Below are positions 6,483 to 13,844 of a stretch of DNA of 15,287 nt, piece after piece (the stretch's first letter is position 1; every line of letters starts with the position of its first letter). The notes beneath the pieces were generated by a model. That model was not told the DNA's origin and did not search any database. It worked only from the letters and a program-made list of their open reading frames with translations. Location of the stretch: positions 1 to 15,287 of the forward strand of contig JBGAUA010000077.1 in NCBI GenBank assembly GCA_044228875.1, in the 5' to 3' direction. A program made the translations under genes and the position numbers. The stretch comes from Epilinea sp044228875 (lineage in GTDB: Bacteria; Chloroflexota; Anaerolineae; Epilineales; Epilineaceae).

Positions 6483-7330
6483 CGGGACCCTCCGAAGCCG
6501 GTCCGGGGAGCCTGCGCCGGCGGTGTGGCGTTGATCTGCTTCCACAGGGCGGTGGCGGTGAGGGCGAGGTCCAGCGACAGGCCCGGGGTGGCCGGGGCCT
6601 TGGCCGTGGCGGCCGGCGTGGCCGCCCGGGTGAAGTCGACGGTCTGGTTGGCCGCCAGCGTCACCCAGGCCTGCAGTCCCTGGGCGCCCAGGGAATCGAT
6701 GATGTGCATGGCGTTCTGGGGCAAGGTGGCCACGGTGATCAGGGTCGCCGTGCCCATCTGGCCTTCGATGACCTCTTTGTAGTCACCCGTCTCCACGTCC
6801 GGCTGCGGTGTGGCGACATCGACCGCGCGACCGGACTGGCTGACGTTCACCACCCAAAGCCGCGGCTCGATCATGACCGTGAAGTTCTCACGCGTCTTCT
6901 CGTCGCGACCGAAGCCGTAGAGGTTCACGATATGGCCGGGGCGGAGCGTGCCGCCGACCAGGCGGTCCACGCCGGCCTGGAAGGAGACGACCTCGAGGCC
7001 CAGATCCTCGACGAAGCGGACCTCTTCGATCGGCTTGGCGTTGACACCGTTGATCAGGGTGTTGGGCGCGATCAGGTCGGTGGCCATCTTGCCGATCACC
7101 GCTTCCGCGGGATACAGGCCCTTCTCGATGGCCACGGACTGGCGGACCGGCTGGCCGGCCTTGATCATGTCCTGGGTGATGACGGTGTAGGGCTCGATCT
7201 GCACCGCCGCGATGGCCGGGGTCATGGACGCCGGCGAGGGGGCCTCTCTGAACAACTCGGCGATGGTCAGGATGGCCCCGACGCCGAGGAGGAAGACGAG
7301 CAGGATGATGAGTAGCGTGCGCGAGTTCAT
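6479..7330 (-). CDS. cpaB: CpaB/RcpC-type Tad assembly protein (SAF domain)
   Basis: A 283-residue membrane-anchored protein. An N-terminal hydrophobic helix (5-24) is followed by a SAF-like domain (about 39-97) with the AAVQIEPYTVIT and APNTLINGVN segments typical of CpaB. An RcpC-like region (about 108-232) comes next. The C-terminal tail 233-283 is Ala/Pro/Thr-rich. In diderm bacteria CpaB/RcpC acts in the periplasm with the Tad secretin. No secretin gene is visible here, so in this organism it may act at the cell wall. A GGGAGAG ribosome site precedes ATG 7330. It is 79 bp after tadZ and overlaps tadA by 4 nt. Confidence 0.92.
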   Translation of the reverse strand: MNSRTLLIILLVFLLGVGAILTIAELFREAPSPASMTPAIAAVQIEPYTVITQDMIKAGQPVRQSVAIEKGLYPAEAVIGKMATDLIAPNTLINGVNAKPIEEVRFVEDLGLEVVSFQAGVDRLVGGTLRPGHIVNLYGFGRDEKTRENFTVMIEPRLWVVNVSQSGRAVDVATPQPDVETGDYKEVIEGQMGTATLITVATLPQNAMHIIDSLGAQGLQAWVTLAANQTVDFTRAATPAATAKAPATPGLSLDLALTATALWKQINATPPAQAPRTGFGGSR

Positions 7331-7409
7331 GGTCTCTCCCGATCGAGATCGATCTGCCGAGGGCTCTCAGGCCAGTGGGCGGAGCGGCGAAAGGTGCGGG
7401 CGTTGCGGC

Positions 7410-8390
7410 TTAGCGCGTGGTCTTCTGAACACGCCGGCGGCGCCACTTCTCCATGAAGGACAGTTCCTCGAACTGCCCCCAGGTGGCCTCGCCGTAGGTG
7501 TGCATGAGAACCTTCTTGCCCAGCTTGCCCGTGAAGCGGTCCGGCTCCTTCTCCACACCGATCTCCAGCGCGCGCTGGATGCCCTGCAGCGCGATGGAGT
7601 CGCCGATGCCGCCCTTCTGGTTGAGAAGAATGACGGCCTTCGGACCCAACTCGGCGGCCAGCTTCTCAGCGTTGTCCATCGCGTCGGGGCGCGGGGTGGC
7701 CACGACGTACCAGCGGTCGATCTCGTCGCGCACCGCACCGATCAAGGCATGCGGCCAATGCGAGTCGATCACCGTGAGCACGTGCTCGCGCATGATGTCC
7801 TTGAGGTACTTGCCCAAGAGCTGGATGGAAAGGTCGCGGCTGTTGTCGTAGTCCATGGGAACCAGGGTGACCCCGTTCCACTTGTGGGCCTCGACGTTGG
7901 GCTGGGTGGCCAACTCAAACAGCGCCGGGATCTCCTGATCCACGCGCGCCGCCAGCGCCGACTCCCCATAGCTGAACTCCAGCACGCAGGCCGGCAGCTT
8001 GCAGCGGCGGACGAAGTGCGCGGCGGTGTCCATGGCCAGCACGGTCTTGCCGACGCCGCCGGAGTACGAGACGAAGGCGACGGTACGCTTGGTGGGCAGG
8101 TCCGTGGCGTCGCCGCTCAGCCGGCGCGCTTCCGCGAGCCAGGAGTCCGGTTCGGACAGGAACTCCTCGCTGGACACGAAAGGCACGTCGCTGTCGGAGA
8201 GCACGCCGCGAAGCATGCCCACGCTGTAGGGGTGCTCGACCAGGTCGTCGAAATCGACAACGACCAGGCGCGAGCCCGGCAATGCGTCATAGATCTGGCC
8301 GGTGAACAGAGCCCGGTCGATATCGATGCCATCGATGCCCTGCAGGGCATCGAAAACGGCCAGGTCCTTGGTGGCGACGAGGACTTTCAC
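7410..8390 (-). CDS. tadZ: TadZ/CpaE-type localisation ATPase (MinD/ParA superfamily)
   Basis: A 326-residue protein with an atypical receiver-like N-terminal domain (1-95), then a MinD/ParA-type domain. The P-loop is SGGVGKTV at 110-117. The P-loop Lys115 is present, but the family's signature Lys before GG is Ser110. A Walker B-like segment ends at Asp209. CpaE/TadZ proteins mark the cell pole or the assembly site for Tad pili. The start is GTG 8390 with GAGGTG (8398-8403) 7 nt upstream; an ATG at 8465 has no ribosome site and its extra residues look noncoding. The gene is the first of the operon and faces the shared intergenic region. A 22-bp perfect palindrome lies in codons 13-20. Confidence 0.88.
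   Translation of the reverse strand: MKVLVATKDLAVFDALQGIDGIDIDRALFTGQIYDALPGSRLVVVDFDDLVEHPYSVGMLRGVLSDSDVPFVSSEEFLSEPDSWLAEARRLSGDATDLPTKRTVAFVSYSGGVGKTVLAMDTAAHFVRRCKLPACVLEFSYGESALAARVDQEIPALFELATQPNVEAHKWNGVTLVPMDYDNSRDLSIQLLGKYLKDIMREHVLTVIDSHWPHALIGAVRDEIDRWYVVATPRPDAMDNAEKLAAELGPKAVILLNQKGGIGDSIALQGIQRALEIGVEKEPDRFTGKLGKKVLMHTYGEATWGQFEELSFMEKWRRRRVQKTTR
8332..8353. repeat. 22-bp perfect palindrome inside tadZ
   Basis: Two 11-bp arms (8332-8342 and 8343-8353) with no spacer, preceded by a tandem 9-bp direct repeat (8322-8330 and 8331-8339). The segment encodes alternating Ile/Asp/Gly/Ala residues of the receiver-like domain. It lies 37 to 58 bp inside the first gene of the pilus operon, where an operator would be plausible. 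Confidence 0.8.
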
Positions 8391-9113
8391 GGGGCGGCAC
8401 CTCGTAGAGTGGGGTGGTCGGATACCAGTGGATACATGGACAACCCCAAGGAACGAACAGGTCATTCGTCGACATGGAGTTGGGAACAGCCGTCAGCAAG
8501 CATTCAAAGATCGTGAGCGACGAGATCGTACAATGATAAGCGCCGAAGCGCCGAGCCCGGCTGTCGATACACTACCCGACCCAACGCTTGCGGCGCCGGA
8601 CCCTGGAAGGAAGGGAGCCTAGACCTCCAACCCCCACTGCGTTACTATTGTCCACAAAGAGCAGACGAACGCAAGGTTGACAACAATTGCGGGCAGCGGT
8701 CAGGCCCGACACCCGCCCCGATCGCCCCTCCGCCCGGTTCGCCTGGAGGATCCGCCACCTCGCTTGCGGGTGGTTGCGACCACCGGGTCGGGTGCGGCCG
8801 TCGACCACGGTCCAGGAATGGTAGCTACAGGTCCTACCTTGGTGCTTGACCGTTGCCTGACCGTCGGCTGACCATAGACTGACGAGATGGGGCCCGGCCC
8901 GGCCCCCTGTCCCTTATGCCTCTTGCGGGCGGGTGACGGTCGCCGGGAACAGCGCTCTGTCAGGCTTGTCAGTGTCTGGCTCGCGGCCGTCGACCCGACC
9001 TTGGGCTCCGAATCCGTCGCGTGCCGACGCGCAGCGCATGCCGTACCGCCGGACCACGGGTGACGTCGATCCGAGCCATCGCTTCCCCTATCAGCAGCCA
9101 AGGACGAGCATCC
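8391..9113. other. Divergent intergenic region between Tad operon and NTPase operon
   Basis: About 720 bp with no convincing gene on either strand; open frames here are short and lack ribosome sites. It must hold the promoters of both divergent operons. A TTGACA at 8677-8682 (plus strand) has no good -10 at the right distance, and a TACAAT at 8529-8534 (plus strand) has no good -35. The notable element is the 11-bp-spaced repeat array at 8847-8890. A GC-rich inverted repeat (8889-8894 with 8901-8906) follows the array. Confidence 0.7.
8847..8890 (+). promoter_or_regulatory. Four 11-bp-spaced direct repeats, candidate winged-helix operator
   Basis: The heptamers TGACCGT (8847), TGACCGT (8858), TGACCAT (8869) and TGACGAG (8880) recur at exactly 11-bp steps with 4-bp variable spacers. 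The last three are each preceded by C. OmpR/PhoB-family regulators bind tandem 7+4 bp units such as the Pho box. The downstream operon encodes a protein with that type of DNA-binding domain. The array is 224 bp before the plus-strand start and 457 bp before tadZ. I see no -10 element at the usual distance. Confidence 0.55.
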
Positions 9114-12100
9114 GTGACCGAAGCCCGCGCCCCATCATCCGGCCGCCAACCGGGCCGCCCCAGCGGTGGCCGCCTCTGGCAGCTGGCCACGCACTGGTCG
9201 GAGTACCAGGGCTATCTTCTGGAACTGGAGCAGCGGCTGGACCGCGCCACGCTGCCCGGCCTGGGCGCCGTGCGCATGGAGGACACCTATGTTCCACTCC
9301 AACTGCACCTGTGGCGCGATCCAGACAGACGCGACGGGATGACACAGCAGCGTGCCGCGGCCGGTGTCGATCTGGAGCAGGCGTTGACAGCGCACCCGCA
9401 AGCCCTGGTCATCGGACCGGCCGGCACGGGGAAGAGCGCCCTGCTCAGGCATCTGGGGCTGCTGACCGCCCGGCGGATCCACCTTGCCGGCCGACGCGGG
9501 CTGGTCACCGGGCAGCGATCGCCCCTGCCCATCTACCTCAACATCTCCGATCTGGACGTCTCCGTCTCCCTGGAGGCGGCCGCCTCGGCCAGCATGAGCG
9601 CCGGCGGCTTCGGTCGGCCCGAATCCTTCCTGAACGCCCACCTGGAAGAGGGCGCTTGCTTGTTGCTCCTGGACGGGCTGGACGATCTCCCTCCCGCCGC
9701 TCGCGAAATCGCCGCCGATCGGGTGCGGGCCTTGGTGACTCGCCATCCGGGCAACCCGGTCGTCGTCGCTTCGCGCGACCCCGCCGACCGCATCTGGTTT
9801 CCCGAGTTCCAGGCTTTCGAGGTGGGGGGCATCGAGGCCGCCGGCATCGACACCCTGGTGGGGCGTTGGGGCTATGGGCAGCGCGCGACCGCCAGCGGCT
9901 TCCTGCAGGTCTTGGAGCGCTTCGCGCTGGTGCGCGACCTGGTCAGTCACCCGGGATGGCTGGCCGCGGCCCTGGCCGGAGTCGCGCAGGCGGAGGCGCC
10001 GGTCCGCGCCATCGACATCGTTCGCGGCTTCATCCGCCAGCTCGACATCGGGGCAACCGCCCCCTGGCCGGCCATCGCCCTGCAGATGTACCGGGCCGAA
10101 GCCATCGACGGCGCCCTGGACCTGGTGCCCTCCGAGCGCCGCAATTCAGGCCTGCTGCAATGGCTCACCGGGAACCGCTTCCGCTTCGTCCACAAGGCGG
10201 TACAGGCCTGCTTCGCCGCCGAGGCGCTGGCGTCGGACACGGAAGAGCTCCTGCGGCTCGCCGCCGATCCGTGGTGGCATCCCGTGATCGCCCTGGCCGC
10301 CGGCCAGGGCGGCGACTCGGCGGCGTTGATCCGCGGGCTGCTGGCGGCCGACGAGGTCTCGCTCGCCGCCCGGTCGCTGGCCGAGATGCGCCCGATGCCC
10401 GTCGAGCTGGTGGAAGGCATCCAGGTGGCCTTGCTGGCGCGCCTCGGGCATGGGGACCGCGATAGCGATCGGAGCCTGGCCATCAGCCTCGCCAGCCTGC
10501 GCGGGGGCGATACGATCCGGCGCAGCGGTGTGGTATCGCCCGTTCTGAACGCCTTGACGGACCCACGTCCTGTCGTCCGCCGCGCGGCGGCCGCGGCGGC
10601 CGGTCGCCTGGGTGACGCCAGCGCGATCGCGGGCTTGCTGACCAGCCTGGGCGATGCCGATCCCGAGGTGCGGTCGGCCAGCTCCGATGCGCTGGCCGCC
10701 TTTGGCGAACGGACCATCCAACCCCTGCTTCGCCAGCTGGGCCTGCCGGACGAGACGCTTCGCCGCGCGGCGATGTTGGCCCTGGCGCAGCACGGCGGCC
10801 GGGCCGTCACCGCCCTCGTGCCCCTGCTGGACGCCAGCTCGGCCTCGGTGCGATTGGAGGCGGTGGAGGCCCTGGCGCTGATCGGTGCGGCCGCGGTGCC
10901 AGCCCTGGTCAAGGTGTTGGAGGAGGCGCCGCCCCGGGGCTCCCGCTCGGACAACCAGGTGGCGGGCGCGGCGTCCGCCCTGAAGAAGATCGGCCGACCG
11001 GCTGTGCGTTCCCTGGTCCCCCTCTATGGTGACGCCGAAGCCGCCGTCGCCCGCGAGATCGCCGAGATCGTGATCGCCATCGGCGGCGAGGCCATCGCGG
11101 TGCTGGAGGAGATCCTGGGCGAGGCGGAGCATCCCCACGCGGTGCCGGCCGCGGCGCTCCTGGGAGCCTTCAGCGATGCCGGCGACCTGGCCGCGCCTTC
11201 GCTGGTGCGGGCGCTGGGCGATCCGCGCTTCAACCTACGCTGGGAAGCGAAGCGCAGCCTGCGGCGGCTGGGGCAGTCCGGCTTGATCGCGCTGCTCGAG
11301 GCGCTGCAGCACAGCGACGCCGACCTGCGCTGGGAGGCCGCGCAGCTCCTGCTGGCCCTACCGGATCCGCCGGTGGACCCGCTCCTGGCCTCCTTCGAGG
11401 TGGATCTGACCGCCGAGGACGCCACCATCCGCCGACGGGCGATCCGCGCGCTGGGCGGATTGAACGCGCCGACGGCCAGGCAGCTTATCGAGGGGACGCT
11501 CGGGGATCCGGACGCCCTCATCCGCCGGGCGGCGGTGGCCCAGCTGGGCATCTCCGGAACGGCGGAGTCCGTCCCGGCCCTGCTGGCGCGTTGGCCCCTG
11601 GAAGAAGACGAAGAGATCGCGCAGGCCATCCTGCAGGTGGCGGCCGAACTGGACCCGCCGGCCGCCGTGCCCACCCTGATCGAATCCCTCGCGGCAGCCG
11701 ACAGCCACCAGCACCGCACGGCCACCGACCTGTTGAGCCAGGTGGGTGATTCGGCCGTCATCCCGTTGATCGAAGCCATGTCCGGACGCCCCACCGAAAT
11801 CGACTTCAACGGCGCGCTCAAGGTGCTGGAGCGCGCCGGTCAGGGTGCGCGCACCGGCGCACGCGCGCCGGCCAACCTCGCGCGGGCCTTTCATCGGATG
11901 CTCGTGGAGCCCCTGGATGCGGGCGAGCTGGCCGAACTGGCCGCCGGCCTGGACTGGTGGCGGCCGGCCAACGAGCTGCACCAGACCTTTCGCACCATCA
12001 AGCAGTTCCTGGACTACGAGAGCCTGGGCGGCATCGGCGGCGCGGAGACCGCGTTGGACTGGGTCGACGAGATCGACCCCTGGCTGCGGTCGGCCGCGCG

Positions 12101-13844
12101 ACGGGCCATGCGCCAGCTGCGCATGATCTCCCAGGCCGTCCAGTACTACAACCGCGGCGCAACGCGACGCTCCAAGGAGAAGGGCCTGTTGGCCGCCGCC
12201 GATCGGCTGAACGGTCTGCGGGCGATGATCGGCGAGGTGGGCGAGCCGCACGGCCGCCTGCTGCGCCAGGTGGCCGAGCATTGGAACAGCCTGATCAACC
12301 ATGCCATCCGCGAACTGCAGGGCCGCGCGGATCTGGACCTGGACATGCGCACCGACCAGGTGCGCATCCGCGATGTGGACACCGCGGCCGTCCTCGTGTT
12401 CGAGCTGTTCAACAAGGGCGAGGGCCTGGCCTCCAACGTCCAGTTGAGCTTGAGCGTTGACGAGGAGAGCCTGCAGCTCGAGAGCCAGTCAACCCATTAC
12501 CTGCCCCCGATGGGTCAGGGCGATCGCATCTCCAGCGAATTCACGGTCTTGCGACGGGGCGCGGGGATGGCTCCGGTCACCGTCGAGGTGCGCTACGACG
12601 ATCCGCAGCGCGAGGCCCAGTCGCGGATCTTCCAGCGGGAGGTGCGCTTCTATGTGGAGGAGGCGGAGTACCGCGAGATCGGCACGAGTCCCTACATCGC
12701 CGGCCCGCCGGTGAAAAGCCGCGAGATGTTCTACGGGCGCAAGTCGGTCTTCGAGTGGATCCGCGAGAACCTTAGCGGCACCTTCCAGGACAACGTGCTC
12801 GTGCTCTACGGCGAGCGGCGCACGGGCAAGACCTCGGTGCTCTACCAGATGCAGCACCATCTGCCCGAGACCTATGCCTTCGTGCTGATCGACCTGCAGA
12901 CGATCGCATATGGACTCAGTTCCACCGGCGAACTGCTGCACGCCATGGCGCGCAAGATGGTCAACGGGCTGCGCAAGGAGGGTTTCGCGATCGAGCGGGT
13001 GGAACGCACCGACTACGACGCGCACCCCATCGAGCAGTTCGAGTCGCTCGGCGAGACGATCGGGGACATGGCCGTGGCCATGGGGCGCCGCGCCGTCATC
13101 ATCCTGGACGAGTTCGACCTCTTGATCGAAGCGATCGATCGCAACGACGTCAGCCCCTTCGTCTTCGACGTGATCCGCGGGCTGATGCAGCATCAGGACG
13201 GGCTGTCGTTCATCTTCGCCGGCGCCCATGCCTTGACGGCGATGATCAAGAACCCCCGCTCGATCCTCTTCAACACCGCGCTCCGGCGCAAGATCAGCTT
13301 CCTGGAGCGCGACGAGGCCGAACGGCTGATCCGCGGTCCGGTGAAGGACGTCCTGTGGTACGACGACCTGGCGGTGGAGAAAATCTTGCGCGTGACGGCA
13401 GGTCAGCCATACTTCATCCAGTACATCTGCCACGAGATCGTCAACCTGGCGCGGCGTGACCAGAAGAACTTCGTCACCCTACGCGACGTGGACCGAGCCC
13501 TCCTGACCACGGTTCAGGAGACCACGGGGATCATCCGCCATTCCTACATGTCCCTGGCACGCGACGAGCAGTTGGCGCTGGCCGCCTTGGCCCGCATCAC
13601 CGATGACGGCCGCCCCTTCGTCAACGCGGAGGATGTCGTGGAGACGCTGCGCCAGGACAACGTGGCGGTCGGCGTCCACGACCTGACGGAGACAATGCAT
13701 GAACTGGCCGGCCGGGACTTCGTCGTCGAGCGCGGCGGAGGGGATAGCGCCGGTCGGCAGTACGGTTTCGCGATGGACCTGGTCCGCGTATGGCTGGAGC
13801 AGAATGACGAGTACACCCGCCTTCTGGAGGAGCAGCGCGGATGA
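9114..13844 (+). CDS. Giant dual-NTPase protein: NACHT, HEAT repeats, beta domain, AAA ATPase
   Basis: A 1576-residue protein, probably cytoplasmic. Residues 58-300 are a NACHT-type STAND NTPase: a YVPL linker segment at 59-62, Walker A GPAGTGKS at 101-108, Walker B LLLLDGLDDL at 183-192 and a VVVASRD sensor at 216-222. A helical part follows to about 470. About a dozen HEAT/PBS-lyase-like repeats of roughly 31 residues fill 473-895. A helical region (900-1070) leads to a probable Ig-like beta-sandwich (1073-1180). A second ATPase (1192-1480) has Walker A GERRTGKT at 1233-1240 and Walker B IILDEFD around Asp1332, with a winged-helix-like end. GTG 9114 is chosen because AGGA lies 9 nt upstream; GTG 9021 would add 31 residues of unconvincing sequence. 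The stop overlaps the next start as ATGA. STAND proteins are ligand-triggered switches, some of them antiphage. There is no N-terminal effector, so the C-terminal ATPase or the partner protein may be the output. Confidence 0.9.
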   Translation: MTEARAPSSGRQPGRPSGGRLWQLATHWSEYQGYLLELEQRLDRATLPGLGAVRMEDTYVPLQLHLWRDPDRRDGMTQQRAAAGVDLEQALTAHPQALVIGPAGTGKSALLRHLGLLTARRIHLAGRRGLVTGQRSPLPIYLNISDLDVSVSLEAAASASMSAGGFGRPESFLNAHLEEGACLLLLDGLDDLPPAAREIAADRVRALVTRHPGNPVVVASRDPADRIWFPEFQAFEVGGIEAAGIDTLVGRWGYGQRATASGFLQVLERFALVRDLVSHPGWLAAALAGVAQAEAPVRAIDIVRGFIRQLDIGATAPWPAIALQMYRAEAIDGALDLVPSERRNSGLLQWLTGNRFRFVHKAVQACFAAEALASDTEELLRLAADPWWHPVIALAAGQGGDSAALIRGLLAADEVSLAARSLAEMRPMPVELVEGIQVALLARLGHGDRDSDRSLAISLASLRGGDTIRRSGVVSPVLNALTDPRPVVRRAAAAAAGRLGDASAIAGLLTSLGDADPEVRSASSDALAAFGERTIQPLLRQLGLPDETLRRAAMLALAQHGGRAVTALVPLLDASSASVRLEAVEALALIGAAAVPALVKVLEEAPPRGSRSDNQVAGAASALKKIGRPAVRSLVPLYGDAEAAVAREIAEIVIAIGGEAIAVLEEILGEAEHPHAVPAAALLGAFSDAGDLAAPSLVRALGDPRFNLRWEAKRSLRRLGQSGLIALLEALQHSDADLRWEAAQLLLALPDPPVDPLLASFEVDLTAEDATIRRRAIRALGGLNAPTARQLIEGTLGDPDALIRRAAVAQLGISGTAESVPALLARWPLEEDEEIAQAILQVAAELDPPAAVPTLIESLAAADSHQHRTATDLLSQVGDSAVIPLIEAMSGRPTEIDFNGALKVLERAGQGARTGARAPANLARAFHRMLVEPLDAGELAELAAGLDWWRPANELHQTFRTIKQFLDYESLGGIGGAETALDWVDEIDPWLRSAARRAMRQLRMISQAVQYYNRGATRRSKEKGLLAAADRLNGLRAMIGEVGEPHGRLLRQVAEHWNSLINHAIRELQGRADLDLDMRTDQVRIRDVDTAAVLVFELFNKGEGLASNVQLSLSVDEESLQLESQSTHYLPPMGQGDRISSEFTVLRRGAGMAPVTVEVRYDDPQREAQSRIFQREVRFYVEEAEYREIGTSPYIAGPPVKSREMFYGRKSVFEWIRENLSGTFQDNVLVLYGERRTGKTSVLYQMQHHLPETYAFVLIDLQTIAYGLSSTGELLHAMARKMVNGLRKEGFAIERVERTDYDAHPIEQFESLGETIGDMAVAMGRRAVIILDEFDLLIEAIDRNDVSPFVFDVIRGLMQHQDGLSFIFAGAHALTAMIKNPRSILFNTALRRKISFLERDEAERLIRGPVKDVLWYDDLAVEKILRVTAGQPYFIQYICHEIVNLARRDQKNFVTLRDVDRALLTTVQETTGIIRHSYMSLARDEQLALAALARITDDGRPFVNAEDVVETLRQDNVAVGVHDLTETMHELAGRDFVVERGGGDSAGRQYGFAMDLVRVWLEQNDEYTRLLEEQRG

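Noticed and set aside
5454..6782. 442-codon plus-strand open frame antisense to tadA and cpaB
   Set aside because: It is a shadow of clearly conserved tadA in GC-rich DNA; its translation is His/Arg/Asp-rich with no domain and no ribosome site.
7212..8516. 434-codon plus-strand open frame antisense to tadZ
   Set aside because: The opposite strand encodes a recognisable MinD-type protein with a P-loop and a good start; this frame has no recognisable domain.
8677..8705. TTGACA as a plus-strand promoter
   Set aside because: No -10-like hexamer lies 16-19 bp downstream; the sequence there is GC-rich.
8700..9101. 133-codon minus-strand open frame in the intergenic region
   Set aside because: No ribosome site, no recognisable domain, and Arg/Ser/Thr-rich composition typical of noncoding GC-rich DNA; it also runs across the repeat array.
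9021..9113. Upstream GTG start for the NACHT/HEAT protein
   Set aside because: The added 31 residues look noncoding and no ribosome site precedes 9021; GTG 9114 has AGGA at 9 nt.
9947..11138. Long minus-strand open frames antisense to the NACHT/HEAT gene
   Set aside because: The plus-strand frame has clear HEAT periodicity and intact NTPase motifs; the antisense frames show low-complexity Ser/Arg/Ala composition.
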